Source: Henckelia pumila (taxonomy: Eukaryota; Streptophyta; Magnoliopsida; Lamiales; Gesneriaceae). Taken from it: DNA of 64,000 nt. The notes beneath the pieces were generated by a model. It was given only the letters and a program-made list of their open reading frames with translations, did no database searches and had not been told where the DNA came from. Position numbers and translations under genes: made by a program. This document shows, piece by piece, positions 48,460 through 58,983 of the stretch (position 1 is the first letter of the stretch; the number at the start of each line of letters is the position of its first letter). The stretch covers positions 1,116,001 through 1,180,000 of the forward strand of contig NC_133123.1 in the NCBI RefSeq assembly GCF_033568475.1, read 5' to 3'.

Positions 48460-49143
48460 ATGGCTGCACCTAAATGGCTTTGTATTGCATTGATGGCTGT
48501 GCTATTAAGCTTATCAATGTGCTCCGCTCACATGGTTAAAAGTTTGAGATTTTCTTCTCCCATGTCTGACAACACCGGCCATTCCAATCTCCATCACATT
48601 CTCGCCGAAGTGGACGAACATGGACATGGAAGTGGCAGAGATATAGTCACTAACGGTGGTGGCGGAGGAGGCGGAGGAGGTTGGAGCAGCGGAGGAAGGC
48701 AAGGTTATGGTTTTGGCCAGGGCAGTGGTGGCTCCAACATGCCTGGCGGCGGTGGCGGCGGAGGTGGTGGAGGATGGAGTAGCAGTGGTGGTGGCAGTGG
48801 GTATGGTTATGGCCATGGTGGCGGCTCTAGTGGAGGTGGCGGAGGTGGTGGAGGTGGAGGTGGAGGTGGAGGTGGCTGGAGCAGTGGTTCTGGAGGAGAA
48901 GGTTATGGATATGGCAGTGGATATGGTTCCGACAATGGATTCTATCCACCAGGATTCATTCCCGGGATAGGTGGTCCTTTCCATTGCCAACCTATTACCT
49001 GCGGCAATCCCAACGGCTGTCCTGTATTTGTATTTCACTTCACTTCTAATAAACCAGAGACAGTGAAGGATACTACTAACCATGCAGCAGGGAATGATCA
49101 AACAAAGGAAAATACTGGTTCCAAATCCCCTAAATCTGGATAG
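48460..49143 (+). CDS. Secreted glycine-rich protein (cell-wall type)
   Basis: Single exon, 227 residues. The ATG at 48460 opens a signal peptide (MAAPKWLCIALMAVLLSLSM, cut probably after residue 23), while upstream in-frame codons lack an ATG. A short mature N-terminus (KSLRFSSP, LHHILAEVDEHGHG) leads to a Gly-rich body of about 100 residues made of poly-Gly blocks separated by WSS, GYGYG or GYGFG units. The C-terminus is different: PPGFIPGIGGPFHCQPITCG with three Cys, a NPNGCPVFVFHF stretch, then a polar Lys/Asn/Thr-rich tail. Such proteins are exported to the cell wall or apoplast; the C-terminal Cys module may tether or pair. Exact role unknown. Confidence 0.85.
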   Translation: MAAPKWLCIALMAVLLSLSMCSAHMVKSLRFSSPMSDNTGHSNLHHILAEVDEHGHGSGRDIVTNGGGGGGGGGWSSGGRQGYGFGQGSGGSNMPGGGGGGGGGGWSSSGGGSGYGYGHGGGSSGGGGGGGGGGGGGGGWSSGSGGEGYGYGSGYGSDNGFYPPGFIPGIGGPFHCQPITCGNPNGCPVFVFHFTSNKPETVKDTTNHAAGNDQTKENTGSKSPKSG

Positions 49144-49649
49144 ATATTGATTATATGTCCTACAGACACATCATGTTTCTTACGTATTTGTCTGTATACA
49201 GACTATGATTACAAAAATAAAATGGCGTTGTTCTTGAAGTTTCAGAATCCTTGATTAGTACCACGAATAACACATCTTGACATAATGTTCTGTTGTGCAA
49301 AGTTTAAAGATATTAACAACAAAAGGCGAATGCTCCTACCCTTTTTTACATGCCATTCGAGTGGTACAAACAAAGGATATTCATGTGTAGGAAAATTTAT
49401 TTGTGGCTCATGTTACTGGAACAAGTATTTACATTGAGTTTAGGCTGAGGCTTCACAACAGGGATTGTGTAGACCATACTTTTACTTATCCAAACAGCTA
49501 ATTAACAATATCCAGCACAAGAACCTGGTTTAGTCATTAAAGAAAGAAAAATGAGAGATTTTAGTCTTTTTTACCTCAGCTGAATTGAATTTCGAAAGGC
49601 AAGGTGGGGAGAAAGAAATCAAACCAGGAACACATGTTCAATCAGAGCA
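49144..49649. other. Region between convergent genes
   Basis: Holds the 3' ends of the glycine-rich protein gene (plus) and allantoinase (minus). No other gene seen. Confidence 0.6.
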
Positions 49650-52600
49650 TCATCTAGCCAATATCGGGACACCGCAAGCAAAGGTAGCATGCTTCCCCTC
49701 TTCAAAAACTAGGTTCCCTCTTACAAAAGTTGCTAAAACCTTTCCAGCGAGTTTTGATCCCATGTATGCTGAGATATTCTGCATAGTTAAGTAGGTTTTA
49801 ATGTTTAAATGAGACCAAAAGAACATGTTTACTTGATGTGAACGGTTAAGTTTGGAGCTTTAAAGTGTCGGTAGACGTGAGCATACCCGATGCTTAAGGT
49901 ATACAGGGTGATTATCATCAAGCTCAAATTCCACTTCAGGTTCCCAGACGACAAAATCTGCATGATTTCCTATTGCAATTGCCCCCTGCATAAGCGACAC
50001 AACCCATAATGAATTACTAAGTTCTACTTGCTACTAAATTACTGAAGTTCTTGGAAAATCTAGAGCCAAACTGTTTGATCATTATCACCTTTAGCTCTTG
50101 ACCCGAAAGTTTTGCTGGTTTCTCGCTCCACCAGGAAACTAATTGATTCAGACTGATTCCATGTGCACGGCCATATGACCATGTTACAGGGAGAACAAAC
50201 TGCATGATATGCTCGAATATATAATAATTATAGATTTTTGGTTGAAACAACAGAAAAGGAATTACGATAACCGGTGAAGAGTTGCAATAAACTGACAAAC
50301 AGAGCTTTTATGAAACTTAAGTAAAGGGCAGAAAAATAATTGGCAAATGGCATGCACCTGCAAAGAAGAGATGCCGCCCCATGCCTTGAGGAAGTTACCC
50401 TCGTTAAAGAGTTTAAGTTCCGGAACTGAGGGAGAGTGATCAGAGCTCAACATATCAATGTCTCCATCCTGAAATTCAATTTCCATCAAATCTGGTAAAA
50501 TGATAGAAAAACAGTCCGTCCACGAAATACAAACAGCTTTACCAGCAAAGCTGCCCATAGTTTTTCTTTATTTTCTGCATCACGAATTGGTGGAGCACAC
50601 TTAAACCGAGTATCTCCATCTTGTATTTCCTCAGCTGAAAAAGCCAAATAGTGGGGGCATGTTTCAACGGTAACTCTGTCACCTCTTCGCTTGGCATCCT
50701 GGAAACACAAAGGTTCCATGTTAAGGGACCAAAAGAAGAAAATTCAACCACAAATTAAGAACTATTCATCAAGTGGTTGACAATCCAGAATTAAAGGGGG
50801 AGGAGCACAGAAAAAAATTACAAAGTTCCTTGTGTTATTAATTAGTTATTTTAATTACTCCCATGTCGTTTAGTTAAATTTCGAAACATAACATGAGTCA
50901 TTAATTTTAGATAGCAATCAAACATCGTGTTTAAACAAGATAAGATGCTGCGTAGAAATCGCAAGCAAGGTCACTTTGAATTCATAATTTGTTAGGAAAG
51001 GTAATGACAAAAGTTACCTTAATAAGTTCTAAAGAAGATCTGGCATCAGCCAAATGAACAATGTGAAGATGAGCTCCTTCAGCAGAACCTCCAGCTCTAG
51101 TATCCTTTGTTACTGTTAACAGCTCTTGTATTGCTGCTTCTTCCCTGAATAAAAGGACGATACTATGTCATAGGCCAACCCATTTGAGATCATTGTAGTT
51201 AATATTATATAAATCTCGAACTCTATCGTTATAATTGAGGGCGAAATCAGACCAAAATATGGGTTTTGACCGGAAACCTCAGACAAATGTCATGCTGACC
51301 TGAAAAATTTTATGAACTGATGTTCAAATTTTATAAGTCTACTTAGATTGCCACTCTGAATCTCACCATGAAGCAGGCCTGCTCTTCAGATAAGTGTCAT
51401 ATGATCGAGGATTTCCAGCATTGTCAACGGTTTCCCAGTTATTTGTGATTTGTTGCATCTCAGCATGTACAAGCAGCGGTCTTCCATATTTTGCCAGTAC
51501 AGAGAGCCCTTGCTACAGGAAACTACATATGTCATTTACTCTCACACAAATTTTATAAAGGCAGTAAATGATTACCTTTATATGGCTGGAATTGGTCATT
51601 GGAAAGTCATTGATTCCCGAAGGACACATAAAAGACTGGCAAAAAATACATAAAATATGTCAGACGGATGATGCATGATGGACAAGTAGTTGGACTCAAG
51701 ATTCAAGAGAGTCAGTTACAGAAACAGAGAGATGGATGCATGGGAAAGCCACCCAAGGTGATTCAGTAATCCTTCAAGTGACATATTGAAGAAAACCGTG
51801 TATAATCAAATTGAACAATAATGTGTGTAATTGTATTTTCCTTTAAAAAATACAATCTGATCATATATGTGATTCTAATAATCTGCTGCATGATGATCGA
51901 ACCTTGAGGCCAAGTACTCCAGCCTCAAGAAGGCGCTCCAGAGAACTTGTATTGAATGCATTTTCTGGTACCAGGCCTCCCCAAAAACCTGTATGGAGAA
52001 AATTAAATGATATGCAGTAAATTTAGTACGAAAAAAATGGTATAAAGAGCATACCAACATCAACAAATATCCTCCCTTTAGCAGCTGTGGTCTGAGATTC
52101 ATATAGTTAGAAAAGATGAGAAAATAAGAGTCAGTTACTCTTTATAGAGCATGCTATAAGGAATCAAGTGATCCTGATCCGCCTTTTAATCTTTTCTCTG
52201 TACCTTAAGTTTCAGAGTTACTTCTGAAACTGTAGATGGAAAACTATTCAACGGCATGTCGATCAATGTTGTGATTCCACCTGCGACAACATCATTGGAT
52301 AAATATTTCTTTTCACATAATAAATTGTATCTCTTCACAAATTACATAAACCTATGTTTATCTGCATACCAGCAGCAGCTGCTCTTGTTCCCGATGGAAA
52401 TCCTTCCCACTCTGTTCTTCCAGGATCATCAAGATGTGCATGACTTCCATGAATTAAAAATGAATGAATTATTTACCCCCAAAATCTTTGATAAGAAAAT
52501 CAAAATATTGAAGATGACATAACTATAAGTATCTATCGAAAAATGGAACCTACAAGTAGAATAAGATGTATTACACATGGCTATGTACATATTATCGACT

Positions 52601-54535
52601 GAAACTCTGAAAACCGATATTTCAATGGCATTCTGTTTTAGTTTAGTATCATTCAATTCCAATTGATTTAAACTAGAAGTAAGGGAAAACACATAAACTG
52701 TCTTACATGTCAATCAAGCCAGGCATAACAACAGCCTGCCCATAATCAATAATGTGTTTACCCCGAGCACTTCCTTTCCAAATATCTCCTTCAACTACAG
52801 CTAAGATCTTACCTCCTTTTACTTCAACTGCTCAGTTTCCAGAGTCATGAAACAATTTATCAGCGAAATTAAATGAATCACAAAATGAAGCTTCTTACAA
52901 CAACTTTAGAAAAGAAAAAAATCGTTTAGAGTGATTTAATCAGAATAAAAGTTGTCTGCAGAGATAACCTGCGCCCGATATTACAGCTCTCGGTGTCACA
53001 ATGCGCTTACTAGTTATCCAATAGTGTCTATATGGCATGAGACTGCACCTGGTCCTGTAGGACTGTGGAACAAAACTTCATAAACTGCAATACTATAGCT
53101 TTAACATGACCAGAAACATTCAAAGGCCACAGATAAGAAGCTAGGATGAAATAGAGTTTCTGCAAGTTCTTTTGAAAGAGGGGGAGAATGTTGAAAATCA
53201 ACTGTCTATTCTGGGATTATATAAAATAGAAGAATCAATACACAAAAATATATATGAATCTGTGATTGATAAAAAGAATTCAGATTTTAGAATCTCCATG
53301 GATTGATTAGCATAGAAATAAGTTGAAATGATAGCATCATCTTCCAACATCATGGATTTATCATCCACCGGATTGGTAAACATGGTTGCATCATGAGCAT
53401 TTAGTCAGAATCTTCACGCTCTCGAGAAAAGTATAGAGAATCTCTATAATATGAATCTATAAAAATTCAATTGAATGGCAAGTGTTAGGTTATAAACCCA
53501 TGAGCTATCCATCCCAAAAGGGATGCCTCATGAGTATCATAACATTGCCGACCCAAGCCGACGTCCGCGGCGGCCTACTCTAGGCGGCTTTCACTCACCT
53601 TTCAGTCCAATTATCGACACTGATCCGATGGTAGCCCTTTCCTAGGTCGCCCCTTCCGCTACGTCGGCTCTCAACGAGAGCACCAAATGTTAGGTTATAA
53701 ACCTATGAGGTGTCCATCCCAAAAGACTTGCCTATTGGGTGGGGTTGACTCATGAGTTTATAACTAACTATTTATTAGTTTAATATTTCAATGTGGGATA
53801 TCATAACAGCAAGTGTTTCTATTATCTTGAAGTTATTCCAACCAAAGGCCCACAGGAAAAAACAAAAAAGCAGTCGATCATTTTCTTGAAAATGAAATGT
53901 CATCAAGAAATATCCTCTCTGCCTATCAAGCAATCCCTTCTCGAATCAAACTCTTTCATTCCTCGGTCAGTCCAGAAAATTTTGTCAATAGAATCATGCA
54001 TGCACACAAATGAAAGCTTATTATATATGACACTTCTGAGCTGTCCCTGTGTTACAGCTAAAGCTGAGAATTTCAGGAAATTAAAGTTGAAAACAACAGC
54101 AACAATATTCCATCAACCCGGTATCAATAATTGGAACAAACAATTGTGACTCTTGATTGTGGTAATGATGCATCACTTCATGTTTCATTTCCCGTTGGCA
54201 AAGAGTTCCAGAAAAGTGATGCCAATAACATCACCAAAAAGCGTAAAGAAAGAATTTTTATTCATATCTGTGATCGAGTATATCGGCTATACATATTCAA
54301 GATTCCACCAATGTAAAGGGTGTTCTTCTGCCCATGTTTTTTCTTGGATAGGGAACTTCCGAATTCCAAGAAACCATACAGATCATATATACAAACCGAG
54401 GAAACCAAATAGGAAATATCTCCATTCAAACAAAGAATAAAGGGAACAAACCAGCGGAAAAATGTCGAAATAGAGAAGAATGAGAGACGCAAGAATCGGC
54501 AACAGAGCCAGAAGCCTCAGCTTTCCTGACTCCAT
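49650..54535 (-). CDS. ALN: Allantoinase
   Basis: Fifteen exons on the minus strand: 54452-54535, 52969-53062, 52707-52830, 52370-52443, 52204-52280, 52055-52091, 51903-51988, 51576-51635, 51367-51512, 51018-51144, 50543-50698, 50358-50468, 50089-50199, 49887-49985, 49650-49778; 1515 bases, 504 residues, close to the Arabidopsis enzyme. An N-terminal hydrophobic segment (residues 6-25) fits entry into the endoplasmic reticulum, where plant allantoinase works. Amidohydrolase motifs: [15 protein letters not shown] with metal-binding His 102 and 104, GLKSFMCPSG with the Lys (192) that is carbamylated, LLVHAEM (His 228), HIVHLADA (His 291) and SSDHSPS (Asp 365). The enzyme opens allantoin to allantoate in purine breakdown and nitrogen recycling (EC 3.5.2.5). 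Exon 2 start ([11 protein letters not shown]) was placed by phase and an ACAG acceptor. Intron 1 carries a TRIM-like insertion. All motifs are present, so the gene is probably active. Confidence 0.95.
53483..53808 (-). mobile_element. TRIM-like small LTR element in allantoinase intron 1
   Basis: Ends TGTTAGG...ATAACA, flanked by GCAAG at 53478-53482 and 53809-53813. Terminal direct repeats at 53483-53544 and 53688-53808 share TTAGGTTATAAACC and TCCATCCCAAAAG; the left one is shorter. In the minus orientation the inner edge of the longer repeat is followed by TTTGGTGCTCTCGTTGAGAG, as in other plant TRIMs. No coding capacity; a non-autonomous fossil, fairly well preserved. Confidence 0.7.
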
Positions 54536-55834
54536 CTCCTGTGTCACGTCACCCCCACTCGCCCACTCCGATTTCTAGTATTCACAAATTTCGCATCCAA
54601 CTCATTATATGCTGTACATGTATATATATTCGGTGATTATGCTTTGTATATGGTTAAATGGAAAACAAATGGAAACCAAATCAACCGATATAAGGCAACT
54701 CCGATGGGTCCTTCGATTTTTGGATCGGTTCGTGAAATGTAGGCTTGTAGTGACCCGTGACTGTCACCCACCATCAGCATCACCTGACAGAAATTTTTTT
54801 GTTTGTTAGATTCAGCTAAAAGATTCTTTTTACGCACAATAATATAATAATATACAAAAGATTCCATAGCACGTATATTAAAAAAATCCCAGTTGATTCC
54901 TATTATTAAATTTTGATTTTGTTGGTTGGGGCAATGATTTTTATTGTTTTCTATTGTACAAATTATATATACATATTAGCTTTTATGTACACGCGTAATG
55001 AACATGTGTAACGGATTTTTTTGTAAATACTTTTGTTAAAAAAATAGAAATAAATTTTAAAACTAAAAATTTTCTTATTTTTAATATATTTTTGTATTTA
55101 TTTTATATAAAATCAATTTTTTCGTGGAAAAAAAAAACTAAAGAAAGAGAGCTCTACCCTTTTGGAGGAAGTATTTGTTTTACATATATAATATAGATAT
55201 AAATTGATCGAGTTTATCTTTTGTTGTCACTCTATATTTTTATTTTCATATTATTGTGGTAGATACTTAGATACAACTATTGATGTGACTAGCAATACAC
55301 GAAGTTTATGCTCTCAAGTGTTCCAAGCAGTAATATTCAAGATTTGTCAACCAAGTGGCGTGTGAACTAGCTCGTAGAAGCTTGAATTTGGGAAATAATT
55401 GGATGTTTTTGAACGCTATTCTGATCTCTCTTATCACATTTGTATTTTCAGTTTTGTTGAATGTTTAGATGACATATATTTTAATGAAAAACAAAATAAA
55501 TCTTTTAATGTGAAAAAGAATGGAGTTTTAGATCCAAGTTGGTCAAAGTATATGAACTTCAACTTGCACATGGTGACTTGACAAATATGCTTGTGTCTAA
55601 TTCTATTTCTATCAATCAATTGACTGAAATAAAAGTTTAATGCAAATTAATCAAGAAAACTTATATTACAGTAATGCCAGTTAATTTCGAGATCACGTGA
55701 TTTACAATAACTAATATAATAATGATAGTGCGTATCTAAATTTGCTTTATATTCTTTTAATTTGAAAAGTAAACACACAAGTGTCAGTCTATGTCAGAGA
55801 ACGTCAGATTGTTAAGTAGTATGACACGAAATTC
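54536..55834. other. Upstream region of allantoinase and AT-rich DNA
   Basis: First few hundred bases contain the leader and promoter of the minus-strand allantoinase gene. The remainder is AT-rich without a recognisable gene. Confidence 0.55.
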
Positions 55835-55850
55835 CACGAAGTTACTGTAT

Positions 55851-56105
55851 ATTAAAAAGGTTGACCCCGAAGAGGACCCCATCCCACATGAGTCAGAGGC
55901 TCATTGGCTCATGTGAGGGTTAAATCGAGGGATGTGCACGAGTAGACAGGGACCTGAGGGAGGGAACAACATGGTCCAACCCCCAGAGCATACCCCCAAA
56001 TATTTCAATGAGGAATATGCTCTACACGAGGATCGAACCCGCAACGCTGGGAAATTTCTTCCCACGTCACCTCAAGCCTTACCAACTCGCCTATGCCCCT
56101 GTGGG
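55851..56105 (-). mobile_element. tRNA-derived SINE with 16-bp target duplication
   Basis: Flanked by CACGAAGTTACTGTAT at 55835-55850 and 56106-56121. Read on the minus strand it starts with an A-box-like TAGGCGAGTTGG and has a B box GGTTCGATCC (plus-strand 56029-56040), the internal RNA polymerase III promoter. It ends in a short T-rich tail at 55851-55860. The perfect duplication indicates a fairly recent insertion. Confidence 0.85.
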
Positions 56106-56121
56106 CACGAAGTTACTGTAT

Positions 56122-56726
56122 AGCTTATTGATGATACGTTCCTTAGTTGAACCCTTGATTGGCAAACTTGGTTCCTAACTTTAGTGTCAAATACATGATG
56201 AAATATGAAGAAGAGGAGAATAAAAAAACGTTCTGATTATCATTTAGCACATGATTGATGTGACTCGAAAGTCTAAACCAAATAATTTGATAACAAGGGT
56301 GTCTATTTAACAGCTTCAAATATGGATTCTTGTTGTCAACGCAATAAATTGGTCATTGATGCTATTTTGTGGTTTGAGAATAAAAAGGTTAGAAAAAAAG
56401 AAGACAACTATGAAAGCCTGCATACTTCTTGAAAATTAGTTACAGTCAACTGCAAAATTCATTGATAAACACTAACACTAGGAAAAACATATAAAGCTGA
56501 ATGCTTGGTCGCCTCCCATTAATCTGTCGTAATCACTAGACATACCTAAAATCATCCTTGCTCTGGGACGGCTAATTTTTCATGAGAACAGTATGAGCAA
56601 AATATGACTGTTCTGTTCTTTATGTTCATTTGCCTGAAAGAAACAGAACCAGATAATGATCATGGTACATTTTAGGCGGCTGCAAGGAAAAACATGAGAT
56701 GATATAACATCGTTTTAGCTCTCACA
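56122..56726. other. Intergenic DNA
   Basis: No gene recognised; the right end probably holds the 3' untranslated region of the minus-strand gene ending at 56727. Confidence 0.5.
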
Positions 56727-58983
56727 CTATGCAGAAGTGCTAGGTATCTCATCTTTACTCAGAATGGATTTACTAGGTGGTGGTCTGGGTTCGAGTGCAG
56801 GAGGGCCAGCAGGTTTCTCTTCGATTGGCAGCTTTGGTGATCTTGAATTGACGTGATCGATTTGATCTGAAGGAATCTCAAACTGCAATGAAAGAACAAC
56901 GGACTCGTTAAACTTCAAACATTCACATTCTCTATTAGTGTAATCAAAGCAGAGCTTCCATGATACTGCTAGCTCTTGTAGAAGCCAATCAAGAATCATG
57001 CGTTTATTTCCTTTCAGGAGAAACATTAGTGGAGGCCATTCCATTGATAATAGAAAAGAAGTCAATCCCATTAGGTAACATTTTCACATTCTTAATATAG
57101 AATATATAATCTAGATTATCTCTTTAAAATAAAATAAAAATTTTTTTTAAAAAAACTCTCAAAGCTTAGACTGCTACTGACCTTGTAACCACAGCCAGCT
57201 ATGCATGCACGGAAGCAGTTCTGTTACATGCAGAGAAAGAGGAGCAATATACATGTAAATTATGAGTAAGTAAAATTTTAGACACCAGAAACATAAGTTA
57301 CTAAGGGAAGGCAGCATCCAGGCAACTATACTATTAACTGCTTTTTATACAGAAATCACCAATTAGAAAACTGAGTGACTGAGAAAATGCATGCGTACAC
57401 AAATGCGTGGTAAAAAAAAGACTTAAGACAGGGAATTGCCTCTGAGTAGCTAACAGAACCAGGAGATCGATCAATATAAGAACTCCATTTCTGGTCCTTG
57501 AGGACTGGGTCTTTATAGCATATTTCATCGCATTCACCCAAACCTGATATTCAATGGTCAGTAAGTTGATCAAGTTTTTAAACATGATGATAGACTGTAA
57601 TATCCAATGAAATTAACAGACTAGCATGGGAGTATTTATTTATGACAATAACATCATAATTCATAGCAACTAAGAAAAATACACCTAAAAAATGTTTTGA
57701 CGTAGATGAACAAAAAAAAAACAAGTATGATGGAATAAGAAATCAAATCATGAGAACATATATGAAATTAGAAGTTTGCGGAAGATAATAACCATGGTTT
57801 AAAAAATAGCAGTTTATTGTCTAAGTGACTGAAACGGAACAAAAACTTACATTCATCCAATGTGTCACCATCAGCATCACACCCCTTTTTGCAAAACACT
57901 CTCCCTACAAGAACCTAGATAATGTTTAATCCAATCTTGCTTTATAAAACTGTAAATGCAGATAAACAAAGGAATGCAAATCACGGGAACATATATGATA
58001 AAGGAAATATCCAATTGACAATGGTCGAATTTATATACATACAAGGAAGATGTCAGCCAAACCTGAACTCTAAATGAATTAAATATCCAAGTTTTGCTAA
58101 AGTAAAATCTCTTGGAACATCTTCCCCTCATAAAAATATTTCCTTTTTCAGTTTTAAGATAATTTCTTAGCTTTTTAAGGAAGAATTTACTGAATACCAA
58201 GCAAGACGTGGCCAACACCGTAAGAGCTTTGCACAGTTTAGGTAATACACTGTACACACCCAAGCCAAGATGTTGTAATCACACAAACCATCCTTGAAAA
58301 GAAAGTTATGTGATTCTTTTAAGATTCATTCTACATTCAGCCATAAAATAAATGCAAAATGTTGCATAAGGCTTTCATGTTACGATCCAAGCCTCGGAAG
58401 CTCGTGAACAAATCAGATAGCAATTTATGCTCATAGCATAGTCTCTCAGATATGATAATTTGAAACTCAAATGCATAAAATTAGAATTTTCGATACTTGT
58501 GCTCTCGTTTACAAGCCCGGATATCTACAAAATCATTACATCCCTCTAAAATGATGAACAGTCGTAACAGGAAAGCTTCAGCCACAAAAAAGTTGAGGAA
58601 TTCAATGAGAAAAGCATAACTAGACACACAAATTCCTCTATCATTGACTATGGAAAAATACCATCTTGTACAGAATTTCCAGTCAGAAGTATCCATACCC
58701 GTAAATCTTCAACACGATCACCATACAAGAATAAAATAACCCCCACATGAACAGGAACACAGAAAATAATAGAGGACCGAAACAGAAGATAGCAAGCAAG
58801 CAACCAACGAAAGGGAAAAATCCAAAATTTTAAGCCGTATAATCTTTTCCTAAGGACACACAAATCAAATTAACCTCGTAACAAGGAAGAAGAGAGGAAA
58901 AATTTACATGGGATTTGCATAAGAGCAGCATATTTGTTGGTGCATTGACTGTTACACGGAGGCGTCCATTGCTGTGGAATCAT
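56727..58983 (-). CDS. Small cysteine-rich plant protein, all cysteines in CX3C spacing
   Basis: Five exons on the minus strand: 58908-58983, 57851-57904, 57440-57543, 57182-57220, 56727-56882; 429 bases, 142 residues. I know the general pattern as a conserved plant protein of unknown function but cannot name it. It opens MIPQQWTPPC without a signal peptide. Cysteines at 10, 14, 30, 34, 44, 48, 52, 80, 84 and 88 are all four residues apart within their group. The C-terminus (from about residue 93) is Pro/Lys/Glu-rich and ends STSA. Three introns are GT-AG; intron 3 appears to use a GC donor (after the GAG at 57440). The frame and conserved wording (FCKKGCDADGD, YSENCFRACIAGCGYK) support every exon. 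Confidence 0.82.

Noticed and set aside
48514-49101. 195-codon open frame antisense to the glycine-rich protein
   Set aside because: It is the low-complexity mirror of Gly codons (Thr/Ser/Ala-rich) and the sense frame has a signal peptide and TATA box.
56029-56093. Possible tRNA gene
   Set aside because: A and B boxes are present but no cloverleaf can be drawn, and flanking 16-bp duplications show it is a SINE.
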